From: Serratia fonticola
GTDB taxonomy: Bacteria; Pseudomonadota; Gammaproteobacteria; Enterobacterales; Enterobacteriaceae
DNA length: 64,000 nt
Reading direction: 5' to 3'
Assembly (NCBI RefSeq): GCF_001006005.1
Contig: NZ_CP011254.1
Location: 1,674,001 to 1,738,000, forward strand
Shown: piece after piece, positions 12,602 through 21,500 of the stretch
Layout: each line of letters begins with the position of its first letter
Numbering within the stretch: position 1 is the stretch's first letter
Translations under genes and position numbers: made by a program
The notes under the pieces: model-generated
Seen by the model: the letters and a program-made list of their open reading frames with translations, nothing else
Told to the model about the DNA's origin: nothing
The model's database searches: none

Positions 12602-13228
12602 ATGAAATGGAACATTAAAAAAAATAAATTACTTGAGATTGTAACGCTATCTTTTCTACTTATGGGATGTTCCATAAGCAAGCACCCTTTATTCATAGGG
12701 GATTACTATAAAACTGATTTAAAAGAAATAGCATGCTATTATGACATGAAAGATAATCTTTACCCTTCACGCAGTCAGACATGCCTCTTCGGTAGTGATG
12801 TATTATTGGGAATATCATCAAGAAAAAACTATTTTAATGTGCAATTTTCATCACTGGATAGCACAGGATACTTTACGGTATATACCGTAGAACAGAAAGA
12901 TGTCATCCCCCTAACTAACTTCTTGAATGACTTTATTTCTTGGTCAGAATTACCTGAACAGGAAAGATTATCAAAAGCGACTGCCTTCAATAATAGTTCA
13001 AACTCCAAAAGTGATATTGCCATCACCTCTGGGTTTGTTAATTACTCTTATATTAATAAAGGCCCGGTGAATAATGATGAAAAGTATCATAACAAGCCGG
13101 TTCTCATGTATTCCGCGAGGGTTCCATATTTTGGCATGAAGCTTGAGCGTGATTGGCTGATGACAAAGGAGGACGCTAAAAAATTGCTTGATTTTATACA
13201 TAAAACTGCCAATTCAGTTTTTGAGTGA
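12602..13228 (+). CDS. Putative lipoprotein, unrecognised family
   Basis: 208 residues when started at the ATG at 12602; earlier in-frame ATGs at 12569, 12587 and 12596 are possible, but this one gives a clean signal peptide of MKWNIKKNKLLEIV... ending in a lipobox LLMGC (lipidated Cys about residue 23). The mature part is soluble and contains two extra cysteines (ACYYD, QTCLFG) that could pair. I do not recognise the family. AT-rich composition and codon use differ sharply from yicH upstream, consistent with horizontal acquisition together with the CDI island. No membrane segment follows the signal. Confidence 0.7.
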   Translation: MKWNIKKNKLLEIVTLSFLLMGCSISKHPLFIGDYYKTDLKEIACYYDMKDNLYPSRSQTCLFGSDVLLGISSRKNYFNVQFSSLDSTGYFTVYTVEQKDVIPLTNFLNDFISWSELPEQERLSKATAFNNSSNSKSDIAITSGFVNYSYINKGPVNNDEKYHNKPVLMYSARVPYFGMKLERDWLMTKEDAKKLLDFIHKTANSVFE

Positions 13229-13555
13229 ATTAGCTAAGACATAACTCTTGATTGGATATTTGAGGTATTTATTCAATTTGCTGAAGCTTAGCTTGATAAT
13301 AAGAATGGTCAACTGTTTGACGCGATCTTTTTTCATTTTAGGATTTCCCTTCCACTTTACGCTTTTCTCGGAAGGGGCTCAACCAGTTCAGGTTCGACCT
13401 ACTCGCCCTCTTCTGGGTTCTGACTGTTTCACCCACTCAATCTCTGCCTTTTTCAGATACACTCAGAGTGTTATTCTCCATAGTCGGCTACCTAAGAAGT
13501 ATCCCAAATAGTAACCAGCAATTTATTAATCTTACCTAGACAAAACAATAATAGC
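13229..13555. other. Intergenic stretch without recognised gene
   Basis: 327 bases between the putative lipoprotein gene and the degenerate immunity gene. An 87-codon open frame (13248-13511, plus) has no ribosome-binding site, no homology I recognise and odd composition, so I do not call it. No terminator, tRNA or clear repeat is visible. Confidence 0.5.
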
Positions 13556-14014
13556 TCAAACATCAATACCTGCATCTTTTAAAACTGATATAACATGTTG
13601 TGTTAAATGTTTAAGATCGTCATAAGCTAATGGGCCAAATTCTGGTTCATATTCAGCCATGTATTTTTCAACAGGTAGTTTGTAAACCTTTATCGCTTTA
13701 TTTTTCATTTCGTGAACATGTTTAGGATAAATAACCCTATTTATGCCATGGCCATATTCTTTCTTCTGACCATCCATCACCCACTGAAGCTTTCCTTTAT
13801 AAGAATCAATAGCTTTCTGTAAAAGCTCAATGATATTTGGATCTTCACTCTTGAATCTGAAACTCGTGGCAGGTGGTCTCGCAGATCTATCCTCCATAAA
13901 CTCATCTTGACCTTTGAATTTAAATACTGGATATCTAGAATGGCAGCGTTGCCATTCTAGATCCCCTAGCTTTTCAATGACCGTAAACAGTTACTTTCCT
14001 TCTTCTGGTATCAT
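13556..14014 (-). pseudogene. Degenerate orphan CDI immunity gene (module 2)
   Basis: The start ATG at 14014 overlaps the stop of the preceding toxin remnant (ATGA), exactly as cdiI overlaps cdiA. After seven codons (MIPEEGK) there is an in-frame TAA, after which the same frame stays open for about 144 codons to 13556, ending HVISVLKDAGIDV. The protein is lysine-rich, soluble and AT-rich. The location and overlap suggest a displaced immunity gene inactivated by one nonsense codon; a shorter product from an internal ATG at 13897 (113 residues) might still be made. The family is not recognised. Confidence 0.55.
13933..13962. repeat. Perfect 13-bp inverted repeat
   Basis: Arms ATCTAGAATGGCA / TGCCATTCTAGAT separated by GCGT, inside the reading frame of the degenerate immunity gene near its 5' end. 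There is no T-run, so it is not a typical terminator; it may be a chance hairpin, a protein-binding site or an insertion scar. Confidence 0.7.
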
Positions 14015-14133
14015 TTTAACCCCTGTAGTTTATCAGAGATAGTTATTCCATCTGGATTAATCGCTTTAATGTGCTTTTCCCAATCACCTTTCAGAATAGG
14101 ATTCAAGGAAACTCTAGGATCATAAACATAACT
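14011..14133 (-). pseudogene. C-terminal remnant of a displaced CdiA toxin (module 2)
   Basis: About 40 residues (SYVYDPRVSLNPILKG... ending DKLQGLK) read directly up to a stop that overlaps the next gene by ATGA. Composition changes abruptly near 14133, where GC-rich SymE-like sequence on the other strand begins. I interpret it as the tail of an orphan CdiA-CT whose upstream part was lost. The toxin type cannot be named from this short piece. Confidence 0.45.
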
Positions 14134-14343
14134 TTGGGGGCGGACTGGGTACGGCAGAACAGCGAGCTGATCATTGGCGGGAATTGGTTGAGCGAGTCTG
14201 GGATCACCGATGCGGAACAACTGGAGATCACCGCCGCACCCGGTGTGATCCGGTTGCAGCGGCGGGAAGATGGGGGATTTCAAGCGTATAAGCAAAGATC
14301 CCGGCACAAGGCCGGGATCTTTGCTCTTAACGAATACTTCTAG
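14134..14343 (+). pseudogene. SymE-like toxin fragment
   Basis: The plus-strand frame encodes SELIIGGNWLSESGITDAEQ followed by LEITAAPGVIRLQ, which resembles the core of SymE-family proteins (L-x-L-x-G-x-W-L-x-x-A-G-F ... V-x-V-x-x-G-x-L-x-L), AbrB-like-fold proteins related to the SOS-induced E. coli SymE. The N-terminal part is missing and the frame runs through a terminator-like hairpin, so the true end is probably lost. It is GC-rich compared with the AT-rich toxin fragments on both sides. SymE-like genes are commonly seen among CDI/Rhs toxin islands. Family call is tentative. Confidence 0.45.
14291..14325. terminator. Strong bidirectional hairpin after SymE fragment
   Basis: A perfect 15-bp stem AGCAAAGATCCCGGC / GCCGGGATCTTTGCT closes on ACAAG. 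It lies between the SymE-like fragment (plus) and the orphan immunity gene (minus), 3' of both, and fits a shared terminator, though U-tracts are short. Confidence 0.6.
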
Positions 14344-14609
14344 ACATACTCTTTAGGAACATTTTTTATCTGTTCACCTAACGACCAATTTTCAGGCTTA
14401 GATTTTACTACATTCCATTTTGCACCATTTGACATCCATTTCTCTCTATAGCGCCGGATCCCCTCTAGGGTTGCATCTTCGTATCCAAATTCGACGCCAC
14501 AACAATCACATATATCGAAGGTTGCATTTTTTCCGTCCTCTCCCCATGGGGCATCTAACTGCTCTGCCCCACAAACTCGACATATATAAAAATCATTCTT
14601 ATTGTGCAT
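14340..14609 (-). CDS. Orphan CDI immunity protein, zinc-ribbon-like (module 1)
   Basis: 89 residues starting MHNKNDFYICRVCGAEQ at an ATG that overlaps the end of the toxin frame by 11 bases; a longer frame opens upstream but is the toxin region in another frame. Two cysteine pairs, CRVCG and CDCCG, suggest a small zinc ribbon, followed by an acidic helical segment (FGYEDATLEGIRRYREKW). Small Cys-rich proteins of this kind are found next to CdiA/Rhs nuclease toxins. The gene is intact although its partner toxin is broken, consistent with retained protection against siblings carrying that toxin (inference). Exact family not certain. Confidence 0.65.
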   Translation of the reverse strand: MHNKNDFYICRVCGAEQLDAPWGEDGKNATFDICDCCGVEFGYEDATLEGIRRYREKWMSNGAKWNVVKSKPENWSLGEQIKNVPKEYV

Positions 14610-15090
14610 TGAAATAGTCCAAATTTGTCTTAAACCCGTGATCCGCTGGATCGGGCCTGAACATAGTTCTAGGCACACCATCAGCTCTTTGTACTGCAAA
14701 TGTATTCGTAGTTGGGTTGTAAAATACGGTTTCACCATTAGGACGGACTTTAGTCAGTGTTCCCGATGGTGGGTTATTAACAAAATTATGCGCCGCATCC
14801 ACGTATTGCTTTGAATTTTGATATTCAGGAAACTCTTTTTTATGCTTATCCCAGTGGCCATAAGCATTAGAAACTGGCTCTTTTTTCTTGGTTTCCGATC
14901 ATATCTGTTTATCTTTGGGTTTCCCAACGCCACCACTAAGGCCCCCGCCGCCGATAATGCCGCCGCCACCTTCTAACGGGTCAACTATCGCCTTACACGT
15001 CAGCGGGGTACATTTGCCCAGCGCATTATTCTCCACAACAACTTTATCCAGTGCGGAGCCCGTCATCGAACAGCATTTTTCATTGTACAC
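14599..15090 (-). pseudogene. Orphan CdiA C-terminal toxin module 1, one in-frame TGA
   Basis: The frame contains VVENNALGKCTPL, the VENN motif that marks the start of CdiA toxin tips, then a glycine-rich linker and, after a single in-frame TGA at 14899-14901 (KDKQI*SETKKK), a conserved toxin domain with NFVNNPPSGTLTKVRPNGET, NTFAVQRADGVPRTMFRPDP and the end LDYFNAQ. This pattern resembles BECR-type RNase toxin domains (barnase/EndoU/colicin E5-D/RelE group); assignment is from pattern only. The frame is closed upstream by TGA at 15091, so the module lacks its own secretion part: a typical orphan cdiA-CT, overlapping its immunity gene by 11 bases. Confidence 0.7.
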
Positions 15091-15303
15091 TCAGCAGGTT
15101 ACAACTACTTTTTCCCTGTGCATTCTGGCCCAGGCAACTTTTTGCCCAGACGCGTTTTTTCAGCCCGTTACGCCATTTTCCCCAACGCTGTTAAAGAGCA
15201 ACCAACGCAGCATCATAGCAGCGCTTTTCGTCCCTGCCATTACCGCTTTTCGGGGTTTGGTGACGGTGGCCAGGCAAGTGGGCTAGAGGTACGGTAAAAA
15301 GCA
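15091..15303 (-). other. Degenerate sequence between cdiI terminator and orphan toxin 1
   Basis: The same minus-strand frame as the orphan toxin continues upstream to an ATG at 15240 but with two stop codons (TGA at 15160-15162 and 15091-15093). The pieces read MAGTKSAAMMLRWLLFNSVG and ASGQKVAWARMHREKVVVTC. No CdiA FHA repeats or known family are recognisable. It may be debris from the recombination that displaced the module. Confidence 0.4.
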
Positions 15304-15329
15304 AAATCCCGCTGCTGAGGGCGGGATTT
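15304..15329 (-). terminator. Terminator of the cdiBAI operon
   Basis: Stem AAATCCCGC / GCGGGATTT with an 8-base loop lies 14 bases after the cdiI stop; on the minus strand it is followed by TTGCTTTTTACC. Confidence 0.75.
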
Positions 15330-15343
15330 GCCTTAACTTCAAC

Positions 15344-15574
15344 TTAAATATTCCGATAGTAAAAAAACCACAGAATAAAACCTATCAATACCCCAGCAAG
15401 AGCCACTTTAAAATAAGAAAATAACTTTCCTATAAAAAACAAAAGAATGCCATCTCCGCCACCAATCCAGTAACCAAGCAAACTGAATGACATTGCGATA
15501 ATGAACAACATAATAAAAAGAGCTAAGCATAGATAAAGCAACACAATGAAAGATCTATTTCTACTATTCATCAT
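15344..15574 (-). CDS. cdiI: CdiI immunity protein, small membrane protein
   Basis: 76 residues, ATG overlapping the cdiA stop (ATGA), the arrangement expected for a cognate immunity gene. Two or three hydrophobic segments dominate: about residues 8-36 ([20 protein letters not shown] onward) and about 44-72, with a short glycine-rich turn (WIGGGDG) between them. A membrane-embedded immunity protein implies that the toxin tip acts at the inner membrane, as for the ionophore-type toxin/immunity pair of E. coli EC93 CDI. The sequence is strongly AT-rich. No specific family is recognised; assignment rests on position, overlap and topology. Confidence 0.75.
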   Translation of the reverse strand: MMNSRNRSFIVLLYLCLALFIMLFIIAMSFSLLGYWIGGGDGILLFFIGKLFSYFKVALAGVLIGFILWFFYYRNI

Positions 15575-18500
15575 TGCCCCACCTCTTTGCTTTTCAAAGC
15601 TTCATTTATTCCCTCTGTAAATGTTCCCGAAGTGGCGGAGTTACTCACATTACCTACTATTGAAGGTATCGAACTTTGTGGTGCAGGCTTTGTTATAGTC
15701 CAAACGCCAGTAGGAACCCATTCATACTGTTTCGAGATCGGATTAAATACCTTATCAGCTTGAACCTTAAGTATATTACCCGCCGCATAGCCAGCCGATG
15801 CTCCTGCCTTACTCAGTATCGCACCCAAGAACGGATCATCACCTTTGAGTTCTGCTTGGTAATATCCACCTGCTGCATTCCATGTTACCGTTGGATTATA
15901 GCCTTTACCCGCAGTAATCGCCCCAATAACCCCCGCACCGATTACATCCGACAGTTTTACTTCACCAGATGCACCATATTGGATAGCCGCACTCCCGGCC
16001 GCCGATGCCCCCGCTGCGATCAACAGTTCTTTTCCATTGGTTACAGTATTGGTAACTATTGCTTTCCCACCCATCACCACAACAGGCCATGACGTAGGAT
16101 CACTGATAACAGACAACAGACGATCGCCTGTAGTGATATTGTCCTTCAGGAACTTAAGATCTGTACCATTCAGGTAATTCACCAACGCCGCCGCATCCGG
16201 ATCTTTCAGCTTTTCATCCAGCCGAATTTGTGACGGATGCGCATCATTGGCTACATTGGTCGCTCCTTGAATAAGCTCTTCCCATGTAACACAGCGAACG
16301 CCACCACCGGAACAGGCATCAACCAGTTCTTTGCTGTTTTTGTTGCTGATTTCGATATATTTCTCAACAACGGACTTGCAGTCACCACCCGATGCTTTGC
16401 AGTCGGATAGCTCTTTATCAAGTGCTCTGGCTTCTGTGCTACTCAAGAAGTTATTCTCCACTACTGTCTTACCGGTCTGAGCCCCAGCTACAACATCAGC
16501 TGTGCTGTCACCTATCAGACCACCAGCCAGCCCTGCTGCCAACGTAGCCAACGCTGAGACGGTCTGTTTTTCCGACTCACTCAGTTCACTAACTGGCTTG
16601 CCATAGGCATTCACCGCGATCATGCCGAGCAATTCCCCGGTCACAGCACCACCCGCGCCAACCAACGCGTTGTTCTCCTGTGCTGCCGCTAGAGCCGCAT
16701 TAACTGCGGCATGAGCCAGAGTGCGGGCTGTTGGATCATTCGGCAACGAATCTGCGATCAGTTTAGTGATATACGGTGCGGCACCGTTAGCCAGTGCGGC
16801 CGCCATATCTCCGCCAGCTAATCCTTGAACCGCTGCCGTGGCCGCCTGTATCGCACGTTGTACCTGACCGCCCGTACCAAATCCCGATTCATTGAACGCT
16901 TTATCATAAGCAGTCTGGTAAACCTGCTTACTGATATCCTCAGAGGTCGGCTCCTTGCCCGGGTTGGCTTTCTTCCATTGGGCTTCTGCGGCGGCGAGCT
17001 CTTCAGGCTTAACATCCTTCATCTTCTCGTTCGCCGCCTTGGTCGCAGCAATCTGCCCCTGCGTACGCGCGATATCCGCTACCTGCCCGCCAATCTCACC
17101 AATCAGCTGCGCTTCTTTAAGCCGGTTCTGCTCCTTCTCCTTATCGAAGATCGGCCCGATGCTGCCGTTGGCATTGTCCGTATCCCGGCTCAGGTCGGCG
17201 ATATTCTGCTGCTGGTTGGCCTGGTCACGAATCACCACGCTACCGCCCGACACCGCCGCCTGGGTGGTGCCTTCTGCATGCCCTTTATTACCCAGACCAG
17301 ACAGCGCGATACCGCCCAAATTGGTCAGCAGGTCTGAACCTACTGGGCCACCGCTGCTCAGGCTTCCGCCTTGATGCTCGGCCTTGAAATCCGCCTGATT
17401 GTGGATATCGTTAAAGCCCAGCGTGCCGGTATCCAGCCGATTTTTATCAGCATCTGCCGTACTGGCAATCACCGCGCCATCAAGCTGGGTATGCTCACCC
17501 ACCTTAACATCGAAACCGCCCTTACCAGCATAGAGGCCGGTTTGCTCCTGCACGCTGTCGTAATTACTGTGCAGTTTGTCACGGCTCATGCTCAGGTTAG
17601 CAGACCCGCCACTGCCGATAACCGCGACGCTGACGCCACCGCTGATACTGGTCTGCTTCGCGTCGTAGTTATCGCTGTCCTGCTGGCTTTGCAGCGTCAG
17701 GTTACGCCCTGCATCCACTTTTACCGTTTCGCCGCTCGCCTGCGCACCGGCCAATGTGGTGTCCCGACCACTGTGCATCGAAAGTGTGCCACCGCTGTCG
17801 ACAGTGGTTTCGCTCCAGAACGTGCCGTCGCCGTGCTCGTTGCCCTGGCTCTTGTTGCCATTGGCAAACACGCTCAAGCCACTGCTCGGCCCACTCACAC
17901 CCAGGCTGACTCCAATACTGCCACCGCTGCTGCTGTTACTGCCGTCGGTTTTTTGCGTGTTGGCCGCACCAAGCAATTGTAAATCACGGGCCGCATCCAG
18001 CGTGGTATCGCCACCCGCTTTTAACTGGCTACCTGCGATCAGGATATCGCCGCTGTCGGCGGAATGCCCCTTGCCGGTCGCACTGAGCGTCAGGTTGTTG
18101 CCCGCATTCAGCGTCGAACCGCTGACGGATTTCTGTTCCTGATGCTGCTGCGAAGATGATTTTTGTGAGCCTAGTGACGCACTGATGCCCACCATGCTCT
18201 TCGCATCGCCCCCTTGTGCCTGCACCAACTGCCCCGCCTGCACGGCCTGAGCACCCGACAAGGCCGCTTTAGTCCCCTGCAAGGCGGCCAGGCGACCATC
18301 GGTCTCTTTTTGTGCCTGCTGCGCCGTGGTGACGGCAGTGTTGACCGCGCTACCGACCGGGCCGGACAACGCCACAGTAAGACCACTTTGCTTCTGCTCG
18401 AAGGTTTCATCCCGGCGGTAAATATCCTGCCCCGGATCGATCTGCACGCTGTCCCCCGTCACCGACAGGTTCTTGTTCGCAATCAGATCTGCGCCGCCAA

Positions 18501-21500
18501 TGTGTGCCTTGCCGCCCGCAACGATATTCACATCGCCGCCGGTCGAGCCGATAGTGCTGACACTCTGGCTCTGCGTCGTACCGTCTTCGTTCACCTGATG
18601 GCGAGAGCTGGAGCTACCAATCGTCACCCCGATACCGCCGGTGCCCATCAGCCCGCTCTTTTTCTTCTCATCCAACCGATAGCTGGACTGCTCTTCCGTC
18701 GCCGCCACGATCTCGACGTTGTTGCCTGCTTGCAGGTTAACTTTGCCGTCACCCACAACCGAAGACCCCTTCACCGTCAGATCGTTACCCGCAGACAGAG
18801 ACACGTTGTCGCCGCTCAGCAGCGTGCCTTTTTCCTGCGTGGCGTAATCTTCCCGCACCGTGTGGGTGGTGGTCTTCGACAGGAACCCTTTCTTGGTCTT
18901 GGTTTCTTCGAAGAAGGAGTAGTCGCTTTCGGTGGCGCTGTTGAGCGTCAGATCGCGTCCGGCGCTTACCGCAACATCACCGCTGGCCTGCACCTGTGCC
19001 GCATTCAAGGTGGCATCTCGATCGGCGCGAATGGTGGTGTTGCCCCCGCTGGCGATCTCCGTTCCTTGCTGGCGAATGGACTCATCCACCTGCTGGCGTT
19101 TACCTTCCTTGCTCTCGCGGTATTCGCTGGTTTGCTGGGTGTTGAGGTTCACGTCACGCCCGGCGTTCAGGTTGACGTTGTTGTCCGCCACCATCGCTGC
19201 GGCCTGAGAGTTCACATCCCGGCCTGCATCCAGCGTTAAATCGCCACCGCTGGTGAGGGTGGTGCGCGTGGCATCGTTACTGCGCTGTTCGGTACCGTTA
19301 TCTTTCTGCCTGGTGCTCGCTTCCTGCGTTTGCAGGTTGATATCGCGCCCTGCCATCAGGGTAGTATCACTCTGGCTGCCAACCTGGCTGGCCTTCACAT
19401 TGACATCACGGCCTGCATCGGCCGTCAGCGGCCCACCAGCACTAATTTCGCTGCCCTGGCTGCTGTGAGTTTCGCTCTCTCTTACGTTCCGCCAGCTCTG
19501 ATATTTATCGGCGCTGTAGGTGGTGTTGGCCAGGACGTTGATATCGCCCCCCGCCAGCAGGTCCATCGCACCACCGGAAGTCAATTTGGCCCCCAGGATA
19601 TCGATGTTGTTACCAGCGCTCAGGCTCAAGCTGTCCAAGGCCTGTATGGTGCCGATATCGCCGATTTCCGTGCGTGACAGCGACAGGCTTTGTGGCATCC
19701 AGCCACCCAGGGAACCCTGGGTATTCCACTGATTCGTCAGCGTCTGGTTGATGATGTTGCCATCAAGGCTTTCCAACTGCACCGTTTTGCCGCTGATGAT
19801 TGAGCCGATATTGTTGATATCGCCAATCGCGCTCAGTTGCAGATTGCCGCCCGCATTGAGCAAGCCCGCATTGAGGTTGCTGATGCTGTTCTGGCTATCA
19901 AGCGTCAGCGCGTTCTGTGCGGTCAGCGTGCTGCCACTGTTGGTGATATTACCGGCGGTGAGCGAGACATTTTTCCCTGAAATCACGCTGCCGTTATTGA
20001 TCGTCACATCTTTTGGTGACAGGTAGAGCTTCGGCACCATCACCGTCTGGCCATTGATGCTGGTCGCTTCCCACCACAAGATGCTGTGATCCAAAGAGGC
20101 GATCTGCTGCGCCGTCAACGAAACCCCAAACTTCAGCCCAAGAGACTGTTGCGCCCTGGCGGCGTTATCCATCAGGGTTTGCATCTGCTCCAGGTCTGAA
20201 CCTATCCCGTTCAGATAACGGCTGCCCGTCTGATTCAGCATGGCATTGCTGACGTAACGGGTGTCAAAGGCCGCATCCCCCAGGAAACGGTAGTCGTAAT
20301 CCGGGTGGAGGTTCAGGCGGTCAAGGAAATAGGAAGAGCCGATAAATTTGTCTTCTACCGTGAACTGTTCGTTGGTTTCACGCGGGCTCTGGCCTGGGGT
20401 GATCCCCAACAGCGCGTAGAGATCGCCAAACAGGCTCGGATCGAGTTGCCCCAGCCCGTTAAGTTTCGGGTTGGTGGTGATCAGATACGGGCTGTCCGGA
20501 TCGGTAGACGCCACAAAATAACCGTTCTCGCCCGTAGGCAGAGGATACGCACTGGTATCGACCGTTTTGCCTTGATACTGGTTTAAGGCCTTACCATCCG
20601 TGCCGATCAGGTCCTTGCCATCGGTGGCGGTGTTTTGTAACGCGGTTCCATCCCCCAGATTGGCGCTGCTCTGGCCAGCGTCGCTATATTTTCCTAACCC
20701 GGTGAGCTCAGGCGTGACGTTATCCAGGCCACTGCCTCCGTTAATCTGTTGCAGGGCATTTTGCAGGCTGTCTTGCCATTCAGGCGAATTGACCGCCGCC
20801 TTATCACCGGCTGACAACGCCTGTTTCTCTACGGCATTACCGATTGTCTGTTGGCTCAGGGTATTGAGCGTTGGGGCATTGATAGTGTGACTTACACCAC
20901 CTGCGTTGGGTGAGGTGGTGGTATTACTCAGATCGTTGGCAAAGTTGGCCACGACGTTACCGCCCGCCTGAATAACGGAACGGTAGATCTCACCTTCTGT
21001 GCGCTCAGTACGTACCTCCCCGTTGGAGGTATAGGTCACATAACGATCGTCGATCTTGCTAAGCGCATAGTCAGTCATCGGTTGTAACTTGGACACCACG
21101 TACTGAGGCCTGGACTTCGGTAATTCATCGGTGCGATAGGTTTGATAACGCGTTTCGGTACCCGCCAGCCAAGACCGATTATTCAGCGTATTACCCGTCA
21201 GGTAGGCATTGCCGTTAGCAAGAATATTGCTTGCCTGGTTATCAAGCGCTTGCGCGGAAAGATAGAGATCTCTGCCAGAAGCAATACGACCTGCACCACC
21301 GTTGCTGCTAACCTCAATACTGGAAACGGATAACGCCAGGTCTTTGGTTTTCTCAAAAGGCGCGGCGTATGTGTAGATATGAGTGACTTCGCGGCCGGCA
21401 TCTCCCGCTAGCTGAGTGGTCACCCTTATGGTGTAGTAACCCAGTTCACCTTTCTCGAAGAAATCCAACGGAACCTTCACCAAGGCACCGTTTAACCAAG

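Noticed and set aside
13345..13382. 13-base identity (ACTTTACGCTTTT) plus nearby GCTCAA with the 5' region of csrC
   Set aside because: Matches of this length are expected by chance dozens of times in 64 kb; few GGA motifs and no terminator are present.
13248..13511. 87-codon frame after the lipoprotein gene
   Set aside because: No ribosome-binding site, no recognisable domain, atypical composition.
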